A stretch of 64,000 nt of DNA from Bacillus halotolerans (GTDB taxonomy: Bacteria; Bacillota; Bacilli; Bacillales; Bacillaceae): NCBI RefSeq assembly GCF_001517105.1, contig NZ_LPVF01000010.1, positions 372,001 through 436,000 on the forward strand, read 5' to 3'. The notes under the pieces are model-generated. The model ran no database searches, had not been told where the DNA came from, and was given only the letters and a program-made list of their open reading frames with translations. How positions within the stretch are numbered: the stretch's first letter is position 1; every line of letters begins with the position of its first letter. Positions 1 to 10,309 of the stretch are shown one piece after another. The translations under genes and the position numbers were made by a program.

Positions 1-1700
1 ATAACTGCCGTTTCAATTATAGAAGAAATCGGAATCGCAAATGTCTCTTCTTCCAATTTGATCAGCAGAACTGAAATAATGGACAATGTAAGCGGAAGCT
101 GAATGCTGAATAGTGATCCTTGTCCTTCTGCAGATCTCACACTGACTGAACCGCCGAGTGACTCGAGTTTATTTTTCACAACATCAAGCCCGACACCCCG
201 CCCGGAAATATCCGAAATTTGATCAGCTGTAGAGAACCCCGGAGCAAATATCAATTCATAAATTTCATTGTCTTCTAAAGTTTCAGCTTCTCTTTCTGTA
301 ATGACACCGCGCTCAAGCGCTTTTTCAAGGATTTTTTTGCGATTAAGGCCTGCCCCGTCATCCTCAACTTCAATAAAGACGTGATTTCCGCTGTGATAAG
401 CTTTCAGCACAACTTTTCCAGACTCAGGTTTTCCTTTTTGCAAACGTGTTTCCGGAGACTCAATTCCATGGTCAATACTGTTTCTGATTAAGTGAACGAG
501 CGGATCTCCAATTTCATCAATTACTGTTCGATCGAGTTCTGTTTCCGCACCGATGATGGAGAGTTCGATTTTTTTATTCAGCTCTTTTTGAAGCTGGCGA
601 ATCATTCTTGGGAAACGGTTAAAAACAGTTTCAACCGGAACCATTCTCATGTTGAGAATAATAGACTGCAAATCGCCGGAAATTCTCGTCATTCGCTCGA
701 CTGTTTCAGTCAATTCATTGTGCTCAAGCTCTTTTGCAATCTGCTCAAGACGCCCGCGGTCAATGACAAGCTCTTCAAATAAGTTCATTAAAGAATCAAG
801 CCTGTCGATATTGACACGAATCGTTTTAGATCCGCCTGTATGCTTCGACTGTTCATCGTTTTTAGCAGGCTGCTTTTGTTTATCCTGCTTAACAGGTGCC
901 TGTGCAGCAGCTGGTGTATCCGCCTGAGGCTCCTCCGGTTTTTCAGCTGGTTGTAAAGGCGAGCCCTGAATAATTTCAACATGCTCGACCTCTGAAACTC
1001 CGTTGATGATCTGTTCAACGTCTTCAGCCGTTTGATTCGTTAAGAAGCAAACCTGGAAGTCCGTGCCGAAATCTTCCGTCTCAAGCACTTCCGCACTCGG
1101 TATTGTTTTGGCTACTTCTCCGATCTCATTGAGCTTCTCAAAAACCATATATACACGAACCGCTTTTAACATACAGTCTTCTTTCAGAGAAATTGTGATT
1201 TCATACCGTTTGAAACCTTGCTCCTCCGCTTCTTCTATCACTGTTCGTTCAAACTCATCATATCCCCAATCAGATGCTGAACCCTTCGCTTCAGCAGGTT
1301 CCGCTGAAGCAGCAGTCTCAGCATGCGCACCGTTCACGTCAAGCTTTGCGCTCACTTCAGAGATATCTCTTTTACCATCCCCGCCGTCAATAATAGACTG
1401 AACCATTGCTTCCAGATGATCCAGGGCTTCAAACAAGATATCCATCCAGTCTGATGTAACTGCCATATCTCCGTTTCTAAAAGCATCCAATACGTTTTCA
1501 AGCAGATGGGTTAAATGGGCTAAATCCGTATACCCCATCGTTGCGCTCATACCTTTTAGTGTATGGGCAGCCCTGAATATATCGTGGACGAGCTGAAGAT
1601 CTGTCGGGTCTTTCTCTAAAAGGAGAAGCTTTTCATTACATGTTTGTAAATGTTCTTTACTTTCATCAATAAAGACATCTAAATATTGATTCATATCCAT
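1..1700 (-). CDS. cheA: Chemotaxis histidine kinase CheA, C-terminus beyond the window
   Basis: CheA autophosphorylates in response to receptors and passes phosphate to CheY and CheB. The visible part is the first 566 codons; the C-terminal CheW-like part lies left of position 1. The start is the ATG at 1700 (MDMNQYLDVF), five bases after the cheB stop. His46 in the HDIFRAAHTLKG box is the phosphorylation site of the P1 domain. A P2-like response-regulator-binding segment and the dimerisation and ATP-binding domains follow. The frame is open to the window edge. It is the last visible gene of the fla/che operon. Identification is firm; only the truncation limits the call. Confidence 0.96.
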   Translation of the reverse strand, partial: MDMNQYLDVFIDESKEHLQTCNEKLLLLEKDPTDLQLVHDIFRAAHTLKGMSATMGYTDLAHLTHLLENVLDAFRNGDMAVTSDWMDILFEALDHLEAMVQSIIDGGDGKRDISEVSAKLDVNGAHAETAASAEPAEAKGSASDWGYDEFERTVIEEAEEQGFKRYEITISLKEDCMLKAVRVYMVFEKLNEIGEVAKTIPSAEVLETEDFGTDFQVCFLTNQTAEDVEQIINGVSEVEHVEIIQGSPLQPAEKPEEPQADTPAAAQAPVKQDKQKQPAKNDEQSKHTGGSKTIRVNIDRLDSLMNLFEELVIDRGRLEQIAKELEHNELTETVERMTRISGDLQSIILNMRMVPVETVFNRFPRMIRQLQKELNKKIELSIIGAETELDRTVIDEIGDPLVHLIRNSIDHGIESPETRLQKGKPESGKVVLKAYHSGNHVFIEVEDDGAGLNRKKILEKALERGVITEREAETLEDNEIYELIFAPGFSTADQISDISGRGVGLDVVKNKLESLGGSVSVRSAEGQGSLFSIQLPLTLSIISVLLIKLEEETFAIPISSIIETAV

Positions 1701-1705
1701 TTGAA

Positions 1706-2773
1706 TCACACCCTCTCTTTTTTCACACAGCTTGTGATGGATGCTGCGATATCTTCCACATGTTTAATTTCATGAATAAGGCCCGCCTTAACGGCTGCTT
1801 TCGGCATCCCAAATACAACACAAGATTCTTCAGACTCTGCAATGGTTTTCACATTGCCGGACGCAAGCATGTCCTTAAGACCGGCAGTACCGTCACTGCC
1901 CATTCCGGTCATAATGACCGCTACTTTTTCATAGTCTGCAAGTTTGCCGACAGAACGGAACAAGTAGTCTGCTGATGGTTTATGACGGCTTGGCGTATCG
2001 TGATTATCAAGAACGATTTTAAGACCGCCGCTGTTTTTGATAACGGATATGTTTTTTCCCCCCGGAGCTATGTACACACAGCCGTCAAGAGCTGCTTCGC
2101 CATCTTTTGCTTCCTTTACATGAATGTCAGACAGATGGTTCAGCCGATCAGCCAGAGAAGCAGTAAAGCCTTCAGGCATGTGCTGTACAACGACTACAGG
2201 CGCGTTTAAATCCTTAGGAAGCTTTGGTATCACCTTTTGAAGCGCCCTTGGTCCGCCTGTTGACGTGCCGATACAAACAATATGTCTGCCTGTTCCAGAT
2301 TTTGACTGACTCACTGCAGGCTTAGCGATGCGTTTAGGCTCAGGCCGAATGACCGCCGGATCCGCAGCTTTTTGCTGGCCGGAAAGCCCAGCCGCGATGA
2401 CCCGCTCAACTAATTGTTCTTTAATTTTGTATAAATCTAAAGATATAGAACCAGATGGCTTTGTGATAAAATCAAAGGCGCCTATCTCTAAACAGTTAAT
2501 CGTACACTCTTTTCCTTGCTGGGTCTGGCTTGAAACCATAATGACCGGCAGCTGATAAAGCTCAATAATTTTCCGCAGTGTGTCTGTTCCATTCATCACC
2601 GGCATTTCGATATCAAGTGTGATAACATCCGGTTTCAGCAATTCTATCTTTTTAAGTGCCTCTTCTCCGTTTCTCGCAGTTCCGATTACTTCTATCTGCT
2701 TTTCCTCGGTTAGAAAATCACTTATCATTTTTCTCATAAAAGCCGAATCATCAACTACAAGCACACGAATCAA
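1706..2773 (-). CDS. cheB: Chemotaxis protein-glutamate methylesterase CheB
   Basis: CheB removes methyl groups from (and deamidates) chemoreceptor glutamates to adapt the response. The 355 residues hold an N-terminal receiver domain (acidic D8, D9; phosphoacceptor D54 in LDIEMPVMNG), a basic linker at about 130-160, and a C-terminal methylesterase domain. The catalytic triad is visible as S171 (GTSTGGP), H198 (QHMP) and D294 (MGSDG). It follows flhG with one base between the genes and precedes cheA by five, so translation is probably coupled. CheA would phosphorylate D54 and relieve inhibition of the esterase domain. Confidence 0.96.
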   Translation of the reverse strand: MIRVLVVDDSAFMRKMISDFLTEEKQIEVIGTARNGEEALKKIELLKPDVITLDIEMPVMNGTDTLRKIIELYQLPVIMVSSQTQQGKECTINCLEIGAFDFITKPSGSISLDLYKIKEQLVERVIAAGLSGQQKAADPAVIRPEPKRIAKPAVSQSKSGTGRHIVCIGTSTGGPRALQKVIPKLPKDLNAPVVVVQHMPEGFTASLADRLNHLSDIHVKEAKDGEAALDGCVYIAPGGKNISVIKNSGGLKIVLDNHDTPSRHKPSADYLFRSVGKLADYEKVAVIMTGMGSDGTAGLKDMLASGNVKTIAESEESCVVFGMPKAAVKAGLIHEIKHVEDIAASITSCVKKERV

Positions 2774-2774
2774 A

Positions 2775-3665
2775 TTAAGCCCTCCTCATTAAAAAAGAAG
2801 ATAATTTCTCAATAAATGTCTGTTTTTCTTCTTTGTGTCTAGTTTCTTCTCTTTCAAACAAGGCGTCCGCTAGGAGACGGACTGACCGGCTGGCTTTTGC
2901 CTGAGGACTTTTTAATAAAAAAGGAACCTGTTCGACAACTGCTTTGCTCACGATCCCGTCGTCAGGGACTGAACCGGCAAACTGAACCGCTTCGCCTAAA
3001 AACATGTGAATGGTCCGGGAAAGGCGGGTAAAAGCGTCAAGCCCTTCCTTTTGATCACGGCACCGATTGACAGCTACTTTCATTGAAAGCTGATTTCCTG
3101 TCAAAGCTAAATGTTTGACAGCGCTGTATGCATCCATAATGGCTGTAGGCTCCGGGGTTGTTATGATCAAAATGTCTTCTGCTGATAAAATAAAAGGCAG
3201 CTGGTCTTTTGATAAGCCCGCCCCCATGTCAAACAGTACATAATCGAACTGACTTAACGCATGAGAAAGCTCATTAGCAAAAAAGGTCCATTTTTTCTGG
3301 TCCAGCTGAAACATCATATCCAGCCCAGTTCCGCCAGATATATACCGAAGACCCTTTGGCCCAGTAGATATGGATTGCATAAAAGGCTTGCGCTCAGTTA
3401 GAACGTCAATAATAGTCGCGGAAGACGAGTTTCCCATTAATATATCAATGTTCCCCATTCCGATATCAAGATCAATAAGCAGTACCTTCTTGCCTTTATC
3501 CTGCAGCGCAAGAGCCATATTTAAAGTGATGTTGGATTTTCCGACACCGCCCTTGCCGCTGATGACTGCAAGTGTTTTAGCTTTCTGTGCAAAAACAATC
3601 GGCAGATCGCGCTCACGCTTCTTCATTTTCGCCCGTAAAGTTGCTGCTTGGTCAAATCTGTTCAT
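2775..3665 (-). CDS. flhG: Flagellar number/placement ATPase FlhG (YlxH), MinD/ParA family
   Basis: This is a MinD-like P-loop ATPase that works with FlhF and the C-ring proteins to set the pattern of flagellar basal bodies. A deviant Walker A motif, SGKGGVGKS, lies near residue 40, with [13 protein letters not shown] as the downstream switch. The N-terminal segment before the P-loop ([11 protein letters not shown]) matches the part known to stimulate the FlhF GTPase. I chose the ATG at 3665, which overlaps the flhF stop as ATGA; a GTG six bases upstream (3671) is the alternative. There is no strong ribosome-binding site, which suggests reinitiation after flhF. The length of 296 residues is normal. 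Confidence 0.94.
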   Translation of the reverse strand: MNRFDQAATLRAKMKKRERDLPIVFAQKAKTLAVISGKGGVGKSNITLNMALALQDKGKKVLLIDLDIGMGNIDILMGNSSSATIIDVLTERKPFMQSISTGPKGLRYISGGTGLDMMFQLDQKKWTFFANELSHALSQFDYVLFDMGAGLSKDQLPFILSAEDILIITTPEPTAIMDAYSAVKHLALTGNQLSMKVAVNRCRDQKEGLDAFTRLSRTIHMFLGEAVQFAGSVPDDGIVSKAVVEQVPFLLKSPQAKASRSVRLLADALFEREETRHKEEKQTFIEKLSSFLMRRA

Positions 3666-4759
3666 CTGCACAGCATCCCTACAAACTCCCTCGGCGAGAC
3701 TGTCTGTATATCCTCCGGCACATTCTGGCCGTTTGTGATAAACCCGGCGCCTATCTTTGATTCTGCCAGTATACTGAATACAGAGCCTAAGGAAGCAGTC
3801 TCATCTATTTTCGTAAAAATAAACTGATTGACAGGAACAGATGAAAAACGTCTGACAATTTGTTTCATATCTTCATATTTTGCAGTCGCTGACAAAACGA
3901 GAAATGACTGAATACTGCTTTCAAAAGGAATCGTCTCTTTCAGTTCATCGATATATTGCTGTTCTCTGAAGTTTCTTCCTGCTGTATCGATAAATACATG
4001 ATCATATTCAGCAAATAATTCTTTCGCCCGCTGAAATTCCTCTTTTGTATAACAGACTTCCAGAGGAGCCTGCAGCAGCTCGGCATATGTTTTCAACTGT
4101 TCAACTGCTGCAATCCGGTAAGTATCTGTTGTAATAAAAGCAATTTTTTTCTGTTTTTCAAGCAGAGAAGACGCTGCTAGTTTTGCAAGCGTTGTTGTTT
4201 TACCCGCGCCCGTCGAACCAAACAGCACGATATACTTCGAACGAATGGGCTCCTGCCACTTGTCTGCTGGAGGTAGTGCCTCGCACAGTATATCCTGAAG
4301 TTTACCGGCCACGTTTTCTTCCGTCAGTCCGCCCGATTCAACAGAGAATCGCAGTATTTTTTTCATAGTACTGGTCTTAATTGATTCATTAACGCCGGTT
4401 ACTCCCAAAAGCTGTTCAGCTTTTCTGAGCGGTTCAGGAAGTACGGATTGATATGCTGAAAAATCACCTGGCTCAGATTGAGCCGGAATTTGAGGGATTA
4501 TCCTCTCCTCTATTTTCGGACTGCTGACAGGAGGTTTTGACGTTTGTTTCGGCTCTGCTGCCTTTTCAGCTGTTTTTTTCTCAAGAAAATCTTGATCCAA
4601 TACGGCAATCACTTCAACAGCCGGTTTTTTTAAAAGCCCGAACCATTTACGCTTATTGATTTTTTTGGAATTTAGTATAACCGCTTCATTGCCTAGTTCT
4701 TTTCTGATAAGCTGTGCCGCTTCTTGCATTGAAGCAGCAGTAAATTTTTTGATTTTCAT
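3662..4759 (-). CDS. flhF: SRP-type GTPase FlhF, flagellar placement
   Basis: FlhF is the third member of the SRP GTPase family (with Ffh and FtsY, also in this window) and helps position flagella at the membrane. It has 365 residues: an N-terminal basic B domain (1 to about 110), an N domain with amphipathic helices, then the G domain with P-loop GSTGAGKT at 181-188. DTAGRNF and TKIDE further on are the G3 and G4 motifs. Its ATG overlaps the flhA stop by one base (TAATG), and its stop overlaps the flhG ATG, so flhA-flhF-flhG look translationally coupled. Confidence 0.96.
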   Translation of the reverse strand: MKIKKFTAASMQEAAQLIRKELGNEAVILNSKKINKRKWFGLLKKPAVEVIAVLDQDFLEKKTAEKAAEPKQTSKPPVSSPKIEERIIPQIPAQSEPGDFSAYQSVLPEPLRKAEQLLGVTGVNESIKTSTMKKILRFSVESGGLTEENVAGKLQDILCEALPPADKWQEPIRSKYIVLFGSTGAGKTTTLAKLAASSLLEKQKKIAFITTDTYRIAAVEQLKTYAELLQAPLEVCYTKEEFQRAKELFAEYDHVFIDTAGRNFREQQYIDELKETIPFESSIQSFLVLSATAKYEDMKQIVRRFSSVPVNQFIFTKIDETASLGSVFSILAESKIGAGFITNGQNVPEDIQTVSPREFVGMLCR

Positions 4760-6792
4760 TAAATATCCACCACTCCAATGCTTTGAACTTCGACATTAGC
4801 CTCAAGCTCGTTATAAGAAAGAACAGGAAGATCCGGAAAATATCGTTCCAGAAGCTGCTTCACATACATCCTTACAGGAGGCGAGCAAAGAAGAATCGCA
4901 GTCTCTTGCCGTATTGAGAGCTGTTCGGCTTCTTTTGCAACAGAACGCACAATGCTTTCCGACACATCTGGTTCAAGCGACAAATAGTTCCCATGTTCTG
5001 TTTGCTGTACACCGTCAGCAATTGCCTTTTCTACACGGCCGGAACAAGTGATCACTTTTAACACTTCATTTTCTTTGGCAAACTGGGCAGTAATTTGCTT
5101 AGCAAGTGCCTGTCTTGTGTACTCTGTCAAAAGATCAGAGTCTGTTGTCAGTTTTCCGTAATCGGCGAGCGTTTCAAAAATGGTTACCAAATTGCGGATT
5201 GAAACTTTTTCTTTTAACAGTTTAGCCAGCACCTTCTGAATATCTCCGACAGATAATGGATTTGGCGTGACCTCTTCCACCAAAACCGGATACGTTTCTT
5301 TCAAATGATCAATAAGCTGTTTCGTCTCCTGTCTGCCGATTAATTCATGAGCATGCTGCTTAATTTTCTCTGTAATATGTGTTGAGACAACTGAAGCCGG
5401 ATCTACAACTGTATAGCCCAGCATGTCAGCTTCATCCTTCACCGATTCGCCAATCCATTTGGCTGGAAGCCCAAACGACGGTTCCACTGTTTCGATCCCT
5501 TCAATCAGGTCGTCTTCAGGCGTAGGCGACATTGCTAGATAATGATCTAGTAATAGCTCGCCTTTTGCTACTTCATTTCCTTTAATTTTCAATCGGTATT
5601 CATTAGGCTGCAAAGCGATATTGTCTCTGATACGCACAACAGGAATGACAAGCCCAAGTTCCAGCGCCAGCTGACGGCGAATCATCACAATTCGGTCTAA
5701 TAAATCCCCGCCCTGATTAGCATCCGCCAGCGGAATCAGACCATAGCCAAACTCGAATTCTATCGGATCTATATGCAGAAGCTGCACAACACTTTCGGGG
5801 CTTTTGAGCTCGTCAACTTCAGCCTCTTCCTCAAGAATCTCTTCCACTTCTTCTTTTTCCTTACCTGTTTTAGATAGCGTATAACCGCCAAAAGCAAGCA
5901 GCCCTGCAAGCGGCCCTGTTAGGAGAATACCAATTGGAGTAAACAAGCCAAGAAGCAAAATAGTTGCTGCTGTAACATATAAGAGCTTTGGATAAGCGAA
6001 CAGCTGGCCTGTGATGTCATGACCTAAGTTTCCTTCGGAGGCTGCTCTTGTCACGACAATACCTGTAGCTGTAGAAATTAACAGCGCCGGAATTTGCGAT
6101 ACAATTCCATCTCCTACAGTCAGCATCGTAAAACGAGAGGCTGCCTCTTGTATCCCCATGCCTTGCTGCAGCATACCGATAATGATTCCGAAAATGATAT
6201 TGATCATCACAATAATAATTCCGGCAATTGCATCACCTTTCACAAATTTGCTGGCACCGTCCATCGCACCGTAAAAGTCTGCTTCTCGAGCTACTTTTTC
6301 ACGGCGGTGTTTCGCTTCTTGTTCGTTAATCATGCCTGCGTTTAAATCAGCATCAATACTCATCTGCTTCCCTGGCATTGCATCAAGCGTAAATCTTGCC
6401 GCAACCTCGGAAACACGTTCCGCGCCCTTTGTGATGACGATAAACTGAATAATAATTAAGATAATAAATACAACAAGTCCGACTAAAACATTTCCGCCGA
6501 CAACGAAGTTACCGAAGGTCTCAACAACCTTCCCTCCTTCGCCGTGCGAAAGGATCGAACGCGTCGTTGACACATTCAAGCCCAGACGAAATAAGGTCAA
6601 AAGCAGCAACAGTGATGGAAAAATCGAAAACTGCAGCGGTTCTTGCATATTCATTGTGGTCAGAAGCACGATCAACGCAAGAGAAATATTAATAATGATC
6701 AAAATACTTAACAGCCATGGAGGAAATGGTATCACCAGCATTGCCACAATGAGGACAACACTTATTAAAACGGATAAATCTCTTGTTGACAT
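4759..6792 (-). CDS. flhA: Flagellar type III export gate protein FlhA
   Basis: FlhA forms the nonameric ring of the flagellar export gate. It uses the proton motive force and docks chaperone-substrate complexes. The N-terminal half has about eight membrane segments, with the conserved cytoplasmic FHIPEP-family region (RFTLDAMPGKQMSIDADLNAG region, about residues 145-165) between them. An acidic linker (KEKEEVEEILEEEAEVDE) then leads to the cytoplasmic domain. I took the start at 6792 (MSTRDLSVL, 677 residues), preceded by AAAGGAGAG. A longer frame with a TTG at 6828 would add 12 residues that overlap the flhB stop and is less likely. Confidence 0.96.
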   Translation of the reverse strand: MSTRDLSVLISVVLIVAMLVIPFPPWLLSILIIINISLALIVLLTTMNMQEPLQFSIFPSLLLLLTLFRLGLNVSTTRSILSHGEGGKVVETFGNFVVGGNVLVGLVVFIILIIIQFIVITKGAERVSEVAARFTLDAMPGKQMSIDADLNAGMINEQEAKHRREKVAREADFYGAMDGASKFVKGDAIAGIIIVMINIIFGIIIGMLQQGMGIQEAASRFTMLTVGDGIVSQIPALLISTATGIVVTRAASEGNLGHDITGQLFAYPKLLYVTAATILLLGLFTPIGILLTGPLAGLLAFGGYTLSKTGKEKEEVEEILEEEAEVDELKSPESVVQLLHIDPIEFEFGYGLIPLADANQGGDLLDRIVMIRRQLALELGLVIPVVRIRDNIALQPNEYRLKIKGNEVAKGELLLDHYLAMSPTPEDDLIEGIETVEPSFGLPAKWIGESVKDEADMLGYTVVDPASVVSTHITEKIKQHAHELIGRQETKQLIDHLKETYPVLVEEVTPNPLSVGDIQKVLAKLLKEKVSIRNLVTIFETLADYGKLTTDSDLLTEYTRQALAKQITAQFAKENEVLKVITCSGRVEKAIADGVQQTEHGNYLSLEPDVSESIVRSVAKEAEQLSIRQETAILLCSPPVRMYVKQLLERYFPDLPVLSYNELEANVEVQSIGVVDI

Positions 6793-6824
6793 GCTGTTTT
6801 TTCTCTCCTTTTGAATCGTAAAAT

Positions 6825-7907
6825 TCAATTTACTTTTTGTTTCGTTTTAAATACGTAAGCCAGGATTTCTGCCAAGACTTTAAAAAACTCTTCCGGCACT
6901 GCCTGATCAATTTCAACCTGATCATATAACGCACGGGCAAGCGGTCTGTTTTCTACCATCATGACATCATGCTCTTTAGCAATCTTCCTTATTTTTAATG
7001 CAAGGTGGTCAACACCTTTTGCAACAATGTATGGTGCATCCATTTTTTCTTCGTCATATTTAAGTGCGATCGCATAGTGAGTCGGGTTTGTGATGATGAC
7101 ATCAGCTTTCGGCACTTCCTGCATCATCCGCCTCATCGCCATTTCCCGCTGTCGTTGCTTAATTTTAGACTTAATAATCGGATCTCCCTCAGATTTTTTG
7201 TACTCATCTTTTATATCCTGCTTTGACATTTTGATATTTTTCTCATAGTCAAATCTCTGATACAAATAATCGAGTCCGGCAAGAATCAACAAAGCCCCTG
7301 CTCCGCTCAGCCCCATCCACAGGGTGAGTTTTGAAACAAAGGAAAGTGCCTCTTCAGGTGTCAGAAGCGGGAGGCGGAGAATTTCTCCATAGTGCATCCA
7401 AAGCACAACAAACGCCGCAAACCCTACAACAGCAATTTTCAGAATCGATTTAAGCAACTCTACAATCGCCCTCATGCTGTATATCCGTTTAAAGCCTTTT
7501 ATCGGATCCAATTTTTCAAGCTTAGGCTGGATCACTTCCGCAGAAAATAAAAATCCCACCTGCATATAGTTGCTTACAACTCCTGCAACAAGGGCAACAA
7601 GCAGAATCGGAGCAAGTACGATGCCAGTATCCTTTAATAAGCTTATAAACAGGATGTGCACATTTGATTCTGAGAGCTTCATTGTGAGTGACTCCGTGTA
7701 AAATGTCTCTATAAATGACAGCAGCCTGTCTCTCATATACGGGCCGATCGCAATAAACGAAAGGAAGATGACTAATAACGAAACGGCAGTATTCACATCA
7801 GAGCTTTTTGCAACCTGCCCTTTTTTTCTAGTATCCTTCCGTTTTTTCGGAGTGGCTTTCTCTGTTTTTTCTCCCGCAAAAAATTGGAGGTCAATTCTGA
7901 GCTTCAT
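6825..7907 (-). CDS. flhB: Flagellar export specificity switch protein FlhB
   Basis: FlhB is the membrane component that switches export from rod/hook to filament substrates. Four hydrophobic segments lie between about residues 40 and 215, followed by a charged linker and the cytoplasmic domain. The autocleavage motif NPTH is intact at 274-277, and the FlhB-CC fragment follows it. The start overlaps the fliR stop by one base. A gap of 32 bases separates flhB from flhA. The FlhB-CC part is the direct comparison for YlqH at 34266-34547. Length (360) and motifs are normal. Confidence 0.96.
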   Translation of the reverse strand: MKLRIDLQFFAGEKTEKATPKKRKDTRKKGQVAKSSDVNTAVSLLVIFLSFIAIGPYMRDRLLSFIETFYTESLTMKLSESNVHILFISLLKDTGIVLAPILLVALVAGVVSNYMQVGFLFSAEVIQPKLEKLDPIKGFKRIYSMRAIVELLKSILKIAVVGFAAFVVLWMHYGEILRLPLLTPEEALSFVSKLTLWMGLSGAGALLILAGLDYLYQRFDYEKNIKMSKQDIKDEYKKSEGDPIIKSKIKQRQREMAMRRMMQEVPKADVIITNPTHYAIALKYDEEKMDAPYIVAKGVDHLALKIRKIAKEHDVMMVENRPLARALYDQVEIDQAVPEEFFKVLAEILAYVFKTKQKVN

Positions 7908-8686
7908 TAAGAAACACCGACCAATGCTAAAAGATTCCGCATCGTTTCAATCGTTAAGCCGAAAACATTCCGAACAACGACGAAGATAACGGACATACAC
8001 ACGATGAGCATGATAAAACTGACAGCAATCTTTAAAGGCAGACCGACGACAAATACATTTAATTGCGGAACTGTCCGGGCCACGATGCCTAATGCAAGAT
8101 CCACAAGAAACAAACTGGCCACAACCGGCGCCGACATTTGAAATGCAATAATAAACATTGCATTAAAGCTTTTGGCGATAAGATAAGCAAACTTTTCATC
8201 GCCAAAATTCGGAAATGCCTGATCAACCGAAATATACTGAAAGCTGTAGTAAATACCGTCCAACAGCAAATGATGCGCATTGACACTCAGCATAAACAAA
8301 AGAGCCATCGTATAGATAAACTGGCCGATCAATGGACTCTGTGCGCCCGTTTGCGGATCGATAACGTTCGCAATTGAAAAACCCATCTGAAAATCAATAA
8401 ACGAACCGGCTATCTGAACAGCAGCAATCATCATATACGCAATCAAACCAAGACACAGACCCACCAACGCTTCTTTAAACGCCAGCAGCATATATTGCTC
8501 GTCAACCTCCAAAGACGGAGGTTTATCAATCGTACTGAAGCAAATGACTGCAAGAAAAAAAGCAAATCCGATACGATGAACAGCCGGAACGTTTCTGTGG
8601 CCGTATAGCGGAACCGTTACAAAAAAAGCAGAGATCCTAATAAAAACCAATAAAAAAGCAGGAAATAAATCAATAATCGAATTCAT
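7907..8686 (-). CDS. fliR: Flagellar export gate protein FliR
   Basis: FliR is a core component of the export gate, assembling with FliP and FliQ in the MS ring. The 259 residues from the ATG at 8686 (MNSIIDLFPA) are strongly hydrophobic, with about six membrane segments and the conserved FQMGFSIANVIDPQTG loop. An upstream in-frame start at 8704 would overlap the fliQ stop and add six residues. I prefer the internal ATG because it matches the family N-terminus, although neither has a strong ribosome-binding site. The stop overlaps the flhB ATG. Confidence 0.95.
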   Translation of the reverse strand: MNSIIDLFPAFLLVFIRISAFFVTVPLYGHRNVPAVHRIGFAFFLAVICFSTIDKPPSLEVDEQYMLLAFKEALVGLCLGLIAYMMIAAVQIAGSFIDFQMGFSIANVIDPQTGAQSPLIGQFIYTMALLFMLSVNAHHLLLDGIYYSFQYISVDQAFPNFGDEKFAYLIAKSFNAMFIIAFQMSAPVVASLFLVDLALGIVARTVPQLNVFVVGLPLKIAVSFIMLIVCMSVIFVVVRNVFGLTIETMRNLLALVGVS

Positions 8687-8693
8687 CACTGTA

Positions 8694-8963
8694 TTACCCT
8701 GCAAAACGATTTAAATTAGAAAACAGCTCTGTTGTGAACGAAAGGATGGTCGACAGCATCCATGGCCCGAAAAAAATCAGTGCCAAGAGGACTGCCACGA
8801 TTTTGGGAATAAACGCCAAAGTCTGTTCCTGGATTTGAGTTGTCGCCTGAAAGATGCTGACGATTAATCCGACCAATAAGGCGATCGCAAGCAGAGGCGC
8901 GCTGATCATCAGCGTTACATATACGGCTTTTTCCGCCATAGAAATTACAAATTCTGAATTCAC
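8694..8963 (-). CDS. fliQ: Flagellar export gate protein FliQ
   Basis: FliQ is a small two-helix membrane protein of the export gate. The 89 residues show two hydrophobic hairpin helices (about 14-38 and 55-80) and the conserved QATTQIQEQTLAFIPKI centre. I chose the GTG at 8963, spaced correctly after GGTAGGTG. Another GTG at 8972 would add three residues but sits on top of that ribosome-binding site. It lies between fliP and fliR with short gaps. Confidence 0.94.
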   Translation of the reverse strand: MNSEFVISMAEKAVYVTLMISAPLLAIALLVGLIVSIFQATTQIQEQTLAFIPKIVAVLLALIFFGPWMLSTILSFTTELFSNLNRFAG

Positions 8964-8977
8964 GTTTAGCACCTACC

Positions 8978-9643
8978 CTAAAAGCTCTGAAGCAAAGATT
9001 TCACAATTAAATACCAGCCGTCTACTAAAACAAAAAGTAAAATTTTAAAGGGCAGAGAAATCATAACTGGAGGGAGCATCATCATCCCCATTGACATCAG
9101 AACGCTCGCCACTACCATATCAATAATTAAAAAGGGAATAAAAATCATAAAGCCTATTTGAAACGCTGTTTTGAGCTCCGAAATGGCAAAAGCGGGAACC
9201 ATCGTTGTAAGAGGAATATCTTTTAATGATTCGGGTTTATCCATTTTCGCGTAATTCATAAACAGTGCTAAATCCTTCTGCCTTGTGTGCTTACTCATAA
9301 ATTCTTTAATCGGTTCCTCAGCTTTTGTATACGCTTCGTCCAAACTGATTTTATTGTCCATCAATGGTGTCAGCGCCTCTTTATTAATCTCTGAAAAAGT
9401 AGGAGCCATAATAAAAAATGTTAAAAATAGCGCAAGGCCGATAAGGACCTGGTTGGGCGGCATTGATTGCGTCGCCAGTGAAGTTCTGACAAACGACAGA
9501 ACGATGACGATGCGGGTAAAACAAGTCATAAGAATCAATATTCCAGGCGCCACTGAAAATACAGTTAACAATAATAGTAATTTAACAGTTGAACTGACGT
9601 TACCCGGATCGCTAGAACTGAAAATATTTATAAACTCATTCAT
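8978..9643 (-). CDS. fliP: Flagellar export gate protein FliP
   Basis: FliP is the main pore-lining component of the flagellar export gate. The 221 residues show membrane segments at the N-terminus (about 20-40 and 55-85), a hydrophilic middle with the ALTPLMDN and FMSKHTR regions, and two C-terminal segments including the methionine-rich MSMGMMMLPPVMISLPFK signature. The start overlaps the fliZ 3' end by eight bases. Length and motifs are typical. Confidence 0.96.
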   Translation of the reverse strand: MNEFINIFSSSDPGNVSSTVKLLLLLTVFSVAPGILILMTCFTRIVIVLSFVRTSLATQSMPPNQVLIGLALFLTFFIMAPTFSEINKEALTPLMDNKISLDEAYTKAEEPIKEFMSKHTRQKDLALFMNYAKMDKPESLKDIPLTTMVPAFAISELKTAFQIGFMIFIPFLIIDMVVASVLMSMGMMMLPPVMISLPFKILLFVLVDGWYLIVKSLLQSF

Positions 9644-10295
9644 GATGACGTGGGCCTTTCTTTTTTCCTTCTGAACGGTTTTGTTTTAGCTCTTCAAGCT
9701 GCTCTTTTAATGCTTTAGAAAATGAAGGCAGCTTTTGCTGCGGCTGATTCTCAGAACCCTTTAGGGGTTTGACAAGCTTTTGCCACTCTATTTTGCTTGA
9801 CATCGCCTCTTCATGCTGGCTGAGTATGACTTCGATTTCCTTTTCATCCTCAATTTCTTTAAGGAGCTGGATCGTCTCTCCTACCCCAACGACGAGAACA
9901 CTGTTGCCGACTTTAATCAATTGGATAGATCGGTTTTGGCCAACCGATGTTCCGCCGATATTTTCAACATATTGAAAAGGCTTTAGCAGCCGGTTTCTTT
10001 TGTTCATAAGCTTAACAAGCCCGTAAATCAGCGCGATGACAAACAATAAAGCGAAAATCATCTTCACAAAATCAAAAGCTGAAACAGAAGGAGCAGCAGC
10101 TCCCTCCGTCTCATCAGCAGTTTGTGTCGTTTTTTCTTTCTTTTGCTCTGGCTTATCTGCGGTCTTTTCCTCTTTCTTTTGAAACCATTCGTTTACAGTT
10201 GAATCATCAGATGCCGCCGCATCAGCAGCAAGCGGATGCACACTGAATAAAATGAAAAAACATATAAAAGCAATGAAACATTGACTCTTTTTCAA
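9636..10295 (-). CDS. fliZ: Flagellar biosynthesis protein FliZ, FliO-type export gate assembly factor
   Basis: Despite the name FliZ used in Bacillus, this is the FliO-family protein that helps FliP assemble. It has a signal-peptide-like N-terminus (residues 1-27, ending near ADAAA), a charged Lys/Glu-rich segment, one membrane helix at about 75-96, and a cytoplasmic FliO domain containing GGTSVGQNRSIQLIKVGNSVLVVGVGE. The C-terminal tail is basic and glutamine-rich. It sits between cheY and fliP and overlaps fliP by eight bases. The sequence gives the topology directly; the role is inferred from the family. Confidence 0.92.
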   Translation of the reverse strand: MKKSQCFIAFICFFILFSVHPLAADAAASDDSTVNEWFQKKEEKTADKPEQKKEKTTQTADETEGAAAPSVSAFDFVKMIFALLFVIALIYGLVKLMNKRNRLLKPFQYVENIGGTSVGQNRSIQLIKVGNSVLVVGVGETIQLLKEIEDEKEIEVILSQHEEAMSSKIEWQKLVKPLKGSENQPQQKLPSFSKALKEQLEELKQNRSEGKKKGPRHHE

Positions 10296-10309
10296 CAGTC
10301 GTACACCCT